Below, in pieces: positions 24,763-32,875 of a stretch of 53,357 bases of DNA. The notes below the pieces were generated by a model. It ran no database searches. It worked only from the letters and a program-made list of their open reading frames with translations, and had not been told where the DNA came from. The position numbers were made by a program, and so were the translations under genes. The DNA is from Candidatus Binataceae bacterium (GTDB lineage Bacteria > Desulfobacterota > Binatia > Binatales > Binataceae): NCBI GenBank assembly GCA_030038355.1, contig JASHPB010000116.1, positions 1 through 53,357 of the forward strand, read 5' to 3'. How positions within the stretch are numbered: position 1 is the first letter of the stretch; each line of letters begins with the position of its first letter.

Positions 24763-25536
24763 ATGATGTTTCGGCTAGATGGAAAAACAGCGGCGATCAC
24801 GGGTGCAGGCTCGGGGATAGGGCGCGCGATCGCGAAGACGTTTGCCGGCGCCGGCGCGCGCGTTTTCATCCTCGAGCGCGACCTCGCCGCTGGTGATGAG
24901 ACCCGTCGAATGGTCGCTGCGGCGGATGGCGAAGCCGCCGTTATCGAATGCGACGTCGCGAGCGCTGCCTCAGTCGCAGCTGCCTTCGAAGGTGTCGCAC
25001 GCGACGCCGCGCGTCTCGATGTACTGGTCAACAATGCAGGCATCGCACATATCGGCAGCGTCGAGAATACGACCGAGGCCGATCTCGACCGAATCTACTC
25101 CATCAACGTCAAAGGCGTTTACCTTTGCTCGCGGGCGGGCGTGAAGATGATGCTGCAATCTGGCGGCGGCGTGATTTTGAACCTTGCGTCGATAGCTTCG
25201 TTGATCGGCCTCACCGACCGCTTCGCCTATTCAATGAGCAAGGGTGCGGTGCTGACGATGACGCGCTCGATCGCGGTCGATTATGTGAAGCATGGCATCC
25301 GATGCAACTGTATCTGCCCGGCGCGCGTGCATACTCCGTTCGTCGACGGCTATCTCCGCAGTACTTACCCGGGCCGCGAGCAGGAGATGTTCCGCACGCT
25401 CTCCGAGTATCAGCCACTCGGCAGGATGGGCACGCCCGAGGAAGTTGCCGCGCTCGCGCTCTACTTATGCTCCGAGGAAGCATCCTTCATAACCGGCCAG
25501 GCCTATCCAATCGACGGTGGAGTGCTGGTCTTCTAG
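24763..25536 (+). CDS. SDR oxidoreductase, probable sugar-acid or sugar dehydrogenase
   Basis: 257 residues, classical short-chain dehydrogenase. The dinucleotide-binding motif TGAGSGIG is at 13-20, the structural NNAG motif is near 90, the catalytic Ser is in LASIAS, and the YSMSK (Y-x3-K) active site is near 155. The C-terminal PIDGGVLVF is standard. Together with the mutarotase 7 nt downstream and L-fuconate dehydratase beyond, the likeliest roles are L-fucose dehydrogenase or 2-keto-3-deoxy-L-fuconate dehydrogenase; the sequence alone does not decide. ATG at 24763 is followed immediately by a second ATG that could also serve. Confidence 0.85.
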   Translation: MMFRLDGKTAAITGAGSGIGRAIAKTFAGAGARVFILERDLAAGDETRRMVAAADGEAAVIECDVASAASVAAAFEGVARDAARLDVLVNNAGIAHIGSVENTTEADLDRIYSINVKGVYLCSRAGVKMMLQSGGGVILNLASIASLIGLTDRFAYSMSKGAVLTMTRSIAVDYVKHGIRCNCICPARVHTPFVDGYLRSTYPGREQEMFRTLSEYQPLGRMGTPEEVAALALYLCSEEASFITGQAYPIDGGVLVF

Positions 25537-25543
25537 GTGACGC

Positions 25544-25879
25544 ATGAAGCGCTACGGGCAGACGATCAAGCTGAAAGACGATCCCGAGACCATCGCGCGT
25601 TACGTCGAGTATCACCGCAACGCGTGGCCGGAGGTCGTTGGCGGACTCAAGTCGATCGGCATCCAGCGCATGCTCATCTTCCTGCTCGGGCACCAACTTT
25701 TCATGTACCTGGAGACCGATGACGCATTCAACATGGAGCGCGACTTTCCCCGTTACGAGGCGAGCAGCGCGCGCATCAAGGAGTGGCAGGACCTGATGGC
25801 GTCGATGCAGGAGCCGGTCGCTGAGGCGCGCCCGGGAGAATGGTGGGCGCGGATGGAGTTGGTGTTCATCCTCGAATAG
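25544..25879 (+). CDS. L-rhamnose/L-fucose mutarotase family protein
   Basis: 111 residues, the usual length for the RhaM-type mutarotase family. Recognisable segments are YGQTIKLKDDPETI, YHRNAWPEV with the conserved His and Trp-Pro, and LFMYLETDDAF in the dimer beta-sheet. The enzyme interconverts the alpha and beta anomers of a 6-deoxy sugar. It follows the SDR by 7 nt in one transcription unit. Its stop codon abuts the stop of the convergent dehydratase gene, with no bases between. Family confidence is high; which sugar it serves is inferred from the neighbours. Confidence 0.88.
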   Translation: MKRYGQTIKLKDDPETIARYVEYHRNAWPEVVGGLKSIGIQRMLIFLLGHQLFMYLETDDAFNMERDFPRYEASSARIKEWQDLMASMQEPVAEARPGEWWARMELVFILE

Positions 25880-27181
25880 CTACTTGCGCCATTCGCTGCC
25901 GGCTGGGTATTCGAACGCGTCGAGCGACGCCGGTCTCATCTCAATACTGAAGCCGGCCTTCACCGGCGGGAAGTAGCGTCCGCCGCGAACCACCACCGGA
26001 TCGAGAAAGTGTTCGTGCAGGTGATCTGCGAATTCGATCGCGCGATTGTCGATGCTCCCACTGATACAGATGTAATCGATCAGTGACACATGCTGCGCGT
26101 ATTCGCATAAGCCGATGCCGCCTGCATGCGGGCATACCGGCACACCGAACTTCGCCGCCATCAGTAGGACCGCGAGCGCCTCGCTCAGCCCGCCGAGCCG
26201 GCAGTTGTCAAACTGGCAGAAATCGATCGCGCCCGCCTGCATCAGCTGCTTGAAGATGACGCGGTTCGCGGCATGCTCGCCGGTCGCGACGCCGACGGGC
26301 TTCACCGCGCGCCGAATCGTTGCATGCCCGAGGACATCGTCGGGGCTCGTCGGCTCCTCAATCCAGAGCGGCTTGAAACGCTTCAGCGGTTCCAGGAACT
26401 CGATAGCCTCGCCGACATCCCACGCCTGGTTGGCGTCCATCATGAGCCACGCCGAATCGCCGATAATGGATCGCACGAGAGCCGTGCGCCGCACATTCTC
26501 ATTGGAGTCGCGCCCAACTTTGATTTTGAAGCGCGTGAAGCCAGCCTCCATTGCCTCGTAGCAGAGCGCGCGCACCTGCTCGTCGGGATAGCCCATCCAT
26601 CCGGCGGACGTGATGTAGGCGGGATAGCCGTCCGAGCGCATCTCGGCTTCGCGGGCGTCGCGCGCGGGAGCCTTGCGCGTCAACACCTCGAGCGCTTCGG
26701 CGGGGGTGATCGCGTCGCTCAAGTAGCGAAAATCAATGCACGCGACGAGTTGCTCCGGCGTCATGTCGGCGACCATCTTCCACACCGGCTTGCCCTCGAC
26801 CTTGGCCCATAGATCCCACACCGCGTTGACGATCGCGGCGGTCGCGAGATGCAGCACGCCCTTCTCCGGACCGATCCATCGAAGCTGACTCTCGAACGTA
26901 AGCCGCTTTGAGAACTCCGCCATATCCGCGGTGAGCGATTCGAGCGTGCTACCGATCACCAGATGCTGCAGCGCGCGAACCGCGGCCACGACCACCTCAT
27001 TGCCCCGTCCAAGCGTGAACGTGATGCCGTGGCCCTCGAGTCCGTCACGCGCGTCAGTTTTCAGCACGACGTACACCGCGGAGTAGTCGGGGTCGGTGTG
27101 CACAGCATCGGAGCCGGCCAGGGTGCGCGAAGTGGGGGTGCGGATGTCGCGGACGGTGAGCGCCGTAATGGTGCGGGGCAT
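25880..27181 (-). CDS. L-fuconate dehydratase, enolase superfamily
   Basis: 433 residues. The ATG at 27181 is preferred over the upstream ATG at 27211 because GAGGA lies 7 nt before it. Mandelate-racemase-subgroup residues are all present: KIK with Lys219/Lys221 on the second strand, metal ligands Asp249 (MMDAN), Glu275 (IEEP) and Glu302 (TGEH), and His352 (CPHAGGIGLCEYAQH). The sequence CQFDNCRLGGLSEALAVL and the overall length match L-fuconate dehydratases. It converts L-fuconate to 2-keto-3-deoxy-L-fuconate. It is convergent with the mutarotase and divergent from the Gfo/Idh/MocA gene with only 20-41 nt between starts. Confidence 0.93.
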   Translation of the reverse strand: MPRTITALTVRDIRTPTSRTLAGSDAVHTDPDYSAVYVVLKTDARDGLEGHGITFTLGRGNEVVVAAVRALQHLVIGSTLESLTADMAEFSKRLTFESQLRWIGPEKGVLHLATAAIVNAVWDLWAKVEGKPVWKMVADMTPEQLVACIDFRYLSDAITPAEALEVLTRKAPARDAREAEMRSDGYPAYITSAGWMGYPDEQVRALCYEAMEAGFTRFKIKVGRDSNENVRRTALVRSIIGDSAWLMMDANQAWDVGEAIEFLEPLKRFKPLWIEEPTSPDDVLGHATIRRAVKPVGVATGEHAANRVIFKQLMQAGAIDFCQFDNCRLGGLSEALAVLLMAAKFGVPVCPHAGGIGLCEYAQHVSLIDYICISGSIDNRAIEFADHLHEHFLDPVVVRGGRYFPPVKAGFSIEMRPASLDAFEYPAGSEWRK

Positions 27182-27201
27182 GCTCGATTCCTCAGCGCGG
27201 C

Positions 27202-28305
27202 ATGGTAGCATCCGAGCCGCGCATGGCGAATCAGCCGCAGTTCGATCCAGCAGATCTCAGGCAATCGTGGCCCGGTCCGTCGAAGCCGCGCCCGATCGTC
27301 GTGATCGGAGCCGGCAGCATCGTGCGCGATGCCCACCTGCCGATCTACGCGCGGCTCGGATTCAATGTCGTCGGCCTTTTCGATCTCAACCAGGACGTGG
27401 CCCGCGAGCGCAGCTCAGCTTTCAAAATTCCGCGCGTATTCCAGTCGCTCAGCGAAGCCGCCGCGACGCGCGATGCCGTCTTCGATGTGGCGGTGCCGCC
27501 GGCCGCGATCGCGGACATCATCGCCCAACTTCCACCCGAGTCGGCGGTGTTGATTCAAAAGCCGATGGGCAGGGATCTCGCCGGCGCCCGCAGGATTCTC
27601 TCGATCTGCCACGAGCGGAAGCTCCGCGCCGCGCTCAACTTTCAGTTGCGCTTCGCGCCCAACATGCTCGCGCTCAAGGACGCCATCAGGCGCGGACTCA
27701 TCGGCGAGCTACTCGATATCGAGCTGCGGCTCAATCTTTTCACGCCTTGGAACTACTGGGCGTTCCTCAAGGGCGAGCCGCGGCTCGAGGTGCTGATGCA
27801 TTCGATTCACTACCTCGATTTGATTCGTCACCTGGCCGGCGAGCCGCGGGGAGTTTACTGCAAGGGCGTGCGGCATCCGGCGATGCCCGAATATGCGGAC
27901 ACGCGCACGGCGATTATTCTTGACTACGGCGACACGATTCGCGCGAGCCTCGCGATCAACCACGCGCACCAGTTCGGGACGCACCACGCGATGTCCATCC
28001 TCAAGCTCGAAGGCACACGCGGCGCCGCGATCGCGAAAATGGGCGTGAACCTCAACTATCCGAAGGGCGAGCCCGACACCTTCGAGATCGCGGATGGGAG
28101 TGGTGCGTGGATTAATCTTCCACTTCGCGGCTCATGGTTTCTCGAGGCCTTCGAAGGCCCGATGTCGAACCTGCAGCGCTTCGCGGCGGGCGAGGACACC
28201 GCACTCGTATCGAGCGCTGACGATGCGGCGCGCACGATGGCGGTCGTCGAGGCGTGCTACGAATCGAGCGCGCGCGGCGCGACGCCCGTTCCGCCCGTCG
28301 TCTGA
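27202..28305 (+). CDS. Gfo/Idh/MocA-family oxidoreductase
   Basis: 367 residues (346 or so in the folded part); an ATG at 27223 is an alternative start. The N-terminal Rossmann fold has IVVIGAGSIVRDAHLPIY, and the nucleotide-side motif is LIQKPMGRDLAGA. Most family members have EKP at this point; here it is QKP. The C-terminal domain has VLMHSIHYLDLIRHLAGEP, with the conserved His-x-x-Asp-like region. It should be an NAD(P)-dependent sugar or inositol dehydrogenase. Its place in a 6-deoxy-sugar cluster suggests a related substrate, but this is not shown by the sequence. Confidence 0.88.
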   Translation: MVASEPRMANQPQFDPADLRQSWPGPSKPRPIVVIGAGSIVRDAHLPIYARLGFNVVGLFDLNQDVARERSSAFKIPRVFQSLSEAAATRDAVFDVAVPPAAIADIIAQLPPESAVLIQKPMGRDLAGARRILSICHERKLRAALNFQLRFAPNMLALKDAIRRGLIGELLDIELRLNLFTPWNYWAFLKGEPRLEVLMHSIHYLDLIRHLAGEPRGVYCKGVRHPAMPEYADTRTAIILDYGDTIRASLAINHAHQFGTHHAMSILKLEGTRGAAIAKMGVNLNYPKGEPDTFEIADGSGAWINLPLRGSWFLEAFEGPMSNLQRFAAGEDTALVSSADDAARTMAVVEACYESSARGATPVPPVV

Positions 28306-28382
28306 TCGCATCCGGGCGCGAGCTTGGCAGAGCTGCGCGCAATCGAGATCATGCTTTGGCGCTAAGATTTCCTGGAGGATCG

Positions 28383-29066
28383 ATGATGACATCGACGGGC
28401 GTCGTTTATCTGTTTGACGTCGACAACACGCTGCTCGATAACGACCGTGTCATCGCCGACATGCGGCAGCATCTCGAGCGCGCGATCGGCCACGAGCGCA
28501 ACGAGGAATACTGGAAGTACTTCGAGGAGTTGCGCGCTGATCTCGGCTACGCGGATTACCTCGGCGCGCTGCAGCGCTATCGCGTCAAGCATCCGCGCGA
28601 TTTTCACATCGTCGCAGTATCATACTTTCTACTCGGATATCACTTCGCCAACCGGCTCTTCGCCGGCTCGCTCGACGTGCTCGAGACCTTCAAACCGCAC
28701 GGCGTGGTGGCGCTGCTCAGCGACGGCGACGTCGTGTTCCAGCCGCTCAAGATCGAACGCTCGGGGCTCCACGAGGCGGTCGATGGCAAGGTCATGATCT
28801 ACATCCACAAGGAGACCGAGCTGGACGACGTCGAGTCGCGCTATCCCGCGAATCACTACGTTCTGGTGGACGACAAGATCCGAATTCTGGCTGCGGTGAA
28901 GCAGCTATGGGGCGGGCGGGTGACAACGATCTTTCCGCGCCAGGGCCATTACGCCGCCGATATGAATGAAGTGGCGAAGTATCCGCCAGCCGATATCACG
29001 ATCGATCGAATCGATCAGATGATGGCATTTCGCCCGGACCAAATCGTCGCGGCAGCGAAGAAATGA
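28383..29066 (+). CDS. HAD-superfamily hydrolase
   Basis: About 226 residues. Two adjacent ATGs (28383 and 28386) follow a GGAGG site at 28374-28378; spacing favours the second. Motif I is LFDVDNTLLDN with the nucleophile Asp and the D-x-D pair, motif II is in LLSDGDVVFQ, and motif IV is VLVDDKIRIL. An all-helical cap (about residues 20-95) is inserted after motif I. The protein probably removes phosphate from a small metabolite. It follows the Gfo/Idh/MocA gene by 77 nt and may share its transcript. Confidence 0.85.
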   Translation: MMTSTGVVYLFDVDNTLLDNDRVIADMRQHLERAIGHERNEEYWKYFEELRADLGYADYLGALQRYRVKHPRDFHIVAVSYFLLGYHFANRLFAGSLDVLETFKPHGVVALLSDGDVVFQPLKIERSGLHEAVDGKVMIYIHKETELDDVESRYPANHYVLVDDKIRILAAVKQLWGGRVTTIFPRQGHYAADMNEVAKYPPADITIDRIDQMMAFRPDQIVAAAKK

Positions 29067-29073
29067 TCGCCGG

Positions 29074-30717
29074 CTACGATCGGTAAAGCGGCGGGGCGAC
29101 AAAGTGAGTGATGACGGGCGGTTCCGGCCCGACGTGGAACGAGCGTATGTAGTTTTCCAAATCGCTATCACTGATCGTGAGGCGGTAGTGCTGCCTGAGG
29201 TGCTCGCCCCAGGTTTCAACCATAAACCATTCGAGGTAGCGACTCGGGTCCGTGACATCAGCGTAAATTCCCCAGGCGATGGCGCCGTCGCGCCGTCGCA
29301 CCTTCTCCATCGTACGCATGGCGCGTTCGAATTCGCCGGCGCGCGGCAGCTCGACTCGATATTCAGTGGTGATCACGACCGGACCGCGTTCGGGATCGAG
29401 CTCCTCGCGGATGACTGGAAGGTCCCAGTGCACCCACGGCTTGGGATCGAAGTGATCGGCGCCGGAGAGCGAATAAAACTGTGCCGCTGCCACGAACAGC
29501 AGCATCAACGCCGCGGCGCAATCGAGCGAGTTGCGGATGCCGACGCGCGACGCCAGGTAGCCCCATCCGACACTGCCGATCGCGAGCCCGCCTTGCAGCA
29601 TCAAGAGATACATCGCGAGCGCGCGGGCGCGCACCCATGACGCGAGCGACATCTGCGCCGAGCTGTTGTACATCGTAGTCGCCGCGACCCACGACCCGCC
29701 GGCCACGAAGGTGGCGATCCATAACATGTGCACGTTGTGCGTCGTCGCGATCGTCGCGTTGACCGCGGCGAAGCCGAGTCCGCCCGCATTTGCGACTCGA
29801 TCCGATGAGAACAGATTACGAACTCGCCCGAGCAGGAAGCCGGAAATCGCCGCACCGAAACCGAAGAAAGCAACAAGGATTCCGTAGCCTGTCGCATCAA
29901 GATGGAACTCGACGCGGGCGACCAGCGGCAGCACCGCCCACATCGCACTGGTGCCGAATGCAAACATGAAACTCCGGACCATCACGGAGCGGAGCGCAGG
30001 AGTGTATCGGACGTAGCGCGCGCCGGCGCGAACCGCGCCAATCACACGTTCAGCCGGAAGTACGCTCTTTTTGCGCTCGCGCCGCCAACTCAGCAGCACC
30101 CCAATCACGCCGATGAATGATGAGGCGTTGGCAAGAAAAGCGATGCCCGCGCCCCACGCCGCCACGACCACGCCGCCGATCGCCGGTCCTACCCCGCGCG
30201 CGAAGTTATACTGCACGCTGTTGAGCGTGATCGCTTCGCGAATTTCGTCGCGCTCCACCAACTCCGGAACGATCGCTTGCCATCCGGGACTGCCGAGCGC
30301 GGAACCGAGCCCCAACGTAAAACTGAGCGCCAGCAGGGTCCACGGCGTAGTGAGATGGAGAACGGTCAGCACGCCGAGCAGACCTGCCGACGCGAGCATC
30401 CAGACCTGTGCAAAGAGAAGAATTCGGCGCCGGTCAGCGATGTCGGCCAGGGCGCCGGCGATGAGCGCGAGCAGGAAGAACGGCAGATTCACCGCGGTCT
30501 GGATCAGTGAGACCATCACGGGATTCGGCGCGAGCGAGGTCATCAACCACGACGCGCCGACATCCTGCATCCAGGTCCCGATGTTCGAAGCGAATGCCGC
30601 GGTTAGCAGCGCGAGGTAAATCGGATGACGCAGCGGCGCGAACGCGCCGCGCGCGATCGGCGCAGGCCGATCGGTGTGAAGATCGGCCGGGGCGCTTAAC
30701 TCGTGCGAGAAGGCCAC
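29074..30717 (-). CDS. MFS_3-type exporter with fused C-terminal ABM-like domain
   Basis: 547 residues. Residues 1 to about 430 form 12 transmembrane helices of the EntS-like MFS_3 family (FASNIGTWMQDVGASWLM near residue 45, QAIVPELVERDEIREAITLN near 150). A soluble domain of about 100 residues follows (EYRVELPRAGEFERAMRTME, then GIYADVTDPSRYLEWFMVE) and resembles a dimeric alpha-beta barrel (ABM-like) domain. The fusion is known in some MFS_3 proteins, but its purpose is unknown. Substrate unknown; the family exports siderophores and drugs. It lies 38 nt downstream of the uncharacterised gene 30756-31316 on the same strand. Confidence 0.85.
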   Translation of the reverse strand: MAFSHELSAPADLHTDRPAPIARGAFAPLRHPIYLALLTAAFASNIGTWMQDVGASWLMTSLAPNPVMVSLIQTAVNLPFFLLALIAGALADIADRRRILLFAQVWMLASAGLLGVLTVLHLTTPWTLLALSFTLGLGSALGSPGWQAIVPELVERDEIREAITLNSVQYNFARGVGPAIGGVVVAAWGAGIAFLANASSFIGVIGVLLSWRRERKKSVLPAERVIGAVRAGARYVRYTPALRSVMVRSFMFAFGTSAMWAVLPLVARVEFHLDATGYGILVAFFGFGAAISGFLLGRVRNLFSSDRVANAGGLGFAAVNATIATTHNVHMLWIATFVAGGSWVAATTMYNSSAQMSLASWVRARALAMYLLMLQGGLAIGSVGWGYLASRVGIRNSLDCAAALMLLFVAAAQFYSLSGADHFDPKPWVHWDLPVIREELDPERGPVVITTEYRVELPRAGEFERAMRTMEKVRRRDGAIAWGIYADVTDPSRYLEWFMVETWGEHLRQHYRLTISDSDLENYIRSFHVGPEPPVITHFVAPPLYRS

Positions 30718-30755
30718 CGGCGAATTATACGCGAGTTATTTCTTGTGGCATCCGC

Positions 30756-31316
30756 TCAGCCCGTGGTCGAGACCGCCGGCGCTGAGGCGGGTGAGACGCT
30801 CCGCGCACGGCGGGCGCGGCGCGGAGTGCGATTCCTCACGCGCGGCGCGCTCACGCGATGCGTGATCATGACCGGCGAACGGCGTACCAATGGTCTGCGG
30901 ATTTGCCCCGCGAGACGCCGCGCTTTCCACTCCATCAGCGCGCGCCTCAGGTAGGCGGGATCGATGCCGAGCGTTTCGCAGACGCTGACGTACGAGAACG
31001 GACCGTCGGCCGAGTCGCTCCTCATCCAGAGCTCGGTCTCATTGAAGAGCCGACGACCTTTTGCGCCCGTGGCACCAACGTTGGCCTGAAAGCACCGCAC
31101 GGCATCCTCGAGCACCGCCATCAGGAGCCGCTTGTAGGGCACGATGCGGGGGTCTTCCTTCTTGAGCGATTCGAAGTACTGCACCGGCAGGATCGCGCCG
31201 CCGGAGAAGGGCGAACTGTCGTAGTCGCGATATGAGTTGGTGGTGGCGGTGCGCGCGACAGAGTCAGTCGCGGCTGCGCCAGCGGTTCCTTCTACTGCCT
31301 GTATCGTGTTGTCCAT
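30756..31316 (-). CDS. uncharacterised protein with possible HTH and basic tail
   Basis: 186 residues from the ATG at 31316, which has an AGGA site 8 nt upstream; the frame extends to an ATG at 31358 without such a site. A Thr/Ala/Ser-rich leader of about 40 residues is followed by a compact domain (about 60-140) with RLLMAVLEDAVRCFQ and LFNETELWM, then a segment that reads like a helix-turn-helix, CETLGIDPAYLRRALMEWK. The last 45 residues are very basic (RNRTPRRARRARS). No membrane segment or signal peptide is present. I recall similar domains in genomes of related uncultured lineages but know no function. DNA binding is a guess from the helix pattern and the charge. Confidence 0.65.
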   Translation of the reverse strand: MDNTIQAVEGTAGAAATDSVARTATTNSYRDYDSSPFSGGAILPVQYFESLKKEDPRIVPYKRLLMAVLEDAVRCFQANVGATGAKGRRLFNETELWMRSDSADGPFSYVSVCETLGIDPAYLRRALMEWKARRLAGQIRRPLVRRSPVMITHRVSAPRVRNRTPRRARRARSVSPASAPAVSTTG

Positions 31317-31415
31317 CGCAAATTTCCTGTAGCTATCGGCCTTGTCGTCGTAGAACATTCGATGACGCCAGGCCGTGTAGAGTTACACGCCGATGCCACA
31401 TCGATTCGAGCCAAT

Positions 31416-32114
31416 TCACTTCAGATCGAACAGCAGAACCTCAGAATCCTCGGCCGCCTTGATCGATATGGCCGATTCGCCGCTGATCGCCGCCCCGTCG
31501 CCCTCGCCCAGCCGCCGCTCGCCCAGCTGAAGAGCGCCGCGGGCAACCTGCAACCACGTACGTCGGTCAGGATCAAGCTCGCGCGCGAGCGCCGCGCCGC
31601 GCCCAAGCGTGGCGGCCGCGATTTCGACATCCTGGTGAATCGTGAGCACTCCGCCCCGATTTTCGGGCGCTCCAAGCCTGAGCCAGCTGCCATTGGCAGC
31701 GTCGCGGTCGAATGCGTGCTGTTCGTAGCCGGGGACCAATCCCGTACGCTCGGGAAGAATCCAGACCTGGAGGAATCGGACAGGATGCTCGCGCGAGGGG
31801 TTGAACTCGCTATGCCGGATTCCCGTGCCCGCCGTCATCCGCTGCACCTCGCCGGGACGGATCACCGAGCCGTTGCCGAGATTGTCGCGATGCTCCAGCG
31901 CACCATCCAGCACGTAGGTCACGATTTCCATGTCACGATGCGAATGCATGGGAAATCCCGCGCCGGGTATCACTCGGTCGTCGTTGATTACGCGAAGATC
32001 GCTAAAGCCCATGTGTCCGCGGTCGAAATAGTCGCCGAACGAAAAGGAATGCCGGCTGTCGAGCCAGTCGGTTTTGGTCCGGCCGCGGTCAGCTGCATTT
32101 CGGATAGTGATCAT
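31416..32114 (-). CDS. pirin family protein (YhhW-like)
   Basis: 232 residues from the ATG at 32114, supported by GAGGA 7 nt upstream. The N-terminal cupin carries the metal-ligand pattern: GFPMHSHRDMEIVTYVLDG gives two His, IRHSEFNPS gives the third, and the acidic ligand follows. SFGDYFDRGHMGFSDLRVIND is the standard pirin N-terminus. YhhW-type pirins can open quercetin (quercetin 2,3-dioxygenase activity), but most have unknown substrates. The C-terminal cupin is reduced and lacks ligands, as usual. It stands upstream of the uncharacterised gene (99 nt away) in the same direction. Confidence 0.9.
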   Translation of the reverse strand: MITIRNAADRGRTKTDWLDSRHSFSFGDYFDRGHMGFSDLRVINDDRVIPGAGFPMHSHRDMEIVTYVLDGALEHRDNLGNGSVIRPGEVQRMTAGTGIRHSEFNPSREHPVRFLQVWILPERTGLVPGYEQHAFDRDAANGSWLRLGAPENRGGVLTIHQDVEIAAATLGRGAALARELDPDRRTWLQVARGALQLGERRLGEGDGAAISGESAISIKAAEDSEVLLFDLK

Positions 32115-32231
32115 AGTTTGTTCCTCTGCCGGCGCCGCCCTCGAGCATCGACGGACTCGCTCCAGAAAAGGACGCGCAAGCACTCAGCAAACCTCCCGGG
32201 TGCGGCCTTTATTCCTCGCGGTATTCGATGC

Positions 32232-32260
32232 AAAAAGAGCCCGGAGAGATTCACCCTCCG
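32232..32260 (-). terminator. degenerate terminator-like element
   Basis: A CGGAG / CTCCG stem (32242-32246 and 32256-32260) with a 9-nt loop is followed on the minus strand by GGGCTCTTTTT. The core GGAGAGATTCACCCTCCG is very similar to the terminator at 40582-40614. No minus-strand gene ends just upstream of it, so it may be an orphan left by gene loss. Confidence 0.35.
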
Positions 32261-32392
32261 AAAGTGAATTTAATCAGCCTGTCAAGATGAGTGCACGGTG
32301 GCGGATCTCATCTGGAGGGTTTGTCGGCAGCTGTTGATGTCGCTGACGAAACTTGAGCGAAAACACGATCGACCTCATCAAGGAGACGCCCT

Positions 32393-32863
32393 ATGAGCCT
32401 TCATCACGTTGCACTCCTGACGCCGCTGCTGATTGGCGCCGCTGCGATTGTGCTGACCATCTTCATTCACGCGTTTGCGGTGCGCGCAATCATAAGCCTG
32501 GTTCGGCATGAGCAGAAAGTCGGCCGCGCCGGCAGCGCCTTTTTTATAGATGTGTCTCTCGTCGCCTGCTCTGCATCGTTCGCGCTCGGCGCCCACCTTA
32601 TCGAAATCGCTCTATGGGCTGGATTGTTCGAGCTGTTTGGCGAATTTTCCGCCTTCGCCACCGCGTACTACCACTCCGCCGCAAACTACACGACGCTCGG
32701 GTATGGCGATGTTGTGATGTCGCCGGCCTGGAGCCTACTCGGGCCGCTCGAGGCGGCAGACGGAATGTTGTTGTTTGGCGTCTCGACCGCACTGATTTTC
32801 GCGGTCATCCAACGCTTTGTTCAGGCTCGGTTCGCAGCGCACGACGCCGCCACAAACGCATAG
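32393..32863 (+). CDS. small K+-channel-like membrane protein
   Basis: 156 residues with three to four hydrophobic helices. The pore signature T-T-L-G-Y-G-D spans residues 100-106 after a pore helix AFATAYYHSAANY, and a further helix ends the protein. This is the Ion_trans_2 arrangement of simple potassium channels, which assemble as tetramers. An extra N-terminal helix (about 7-30) precedes the usual TM1-pore-TM2 unit. There is no cytoplasmic ligand-binding (RCK) domain. An AAGGAG site lies just upstream of the ATG. Selectivity is inferred from the TLGYGD filter. Confidence 0.85.
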   Translation: MSLHHVALLTPLLIGAAAIVLTIFIHAFAVRAIISLVRHEQKVGRAGSAFFIDVSLVACSASFALGAHLIEIALWAGLFELFGEFSAFATAYYHSAANYTTLGYGDVVMSPAWSLLGPLEAADGMLLFGVSTALIFAVIQRFVQARFAAHDAATNA

Positions 32864-32875
32864 CGGACGATAACT

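Noticed and set aside
31362-32267. 301-codon open frame on the plus strand over the pirin gene
   Set aside because: Antisense to pirin, whose cupin metal-ligand motifs and ribosome-binding site are well defined.
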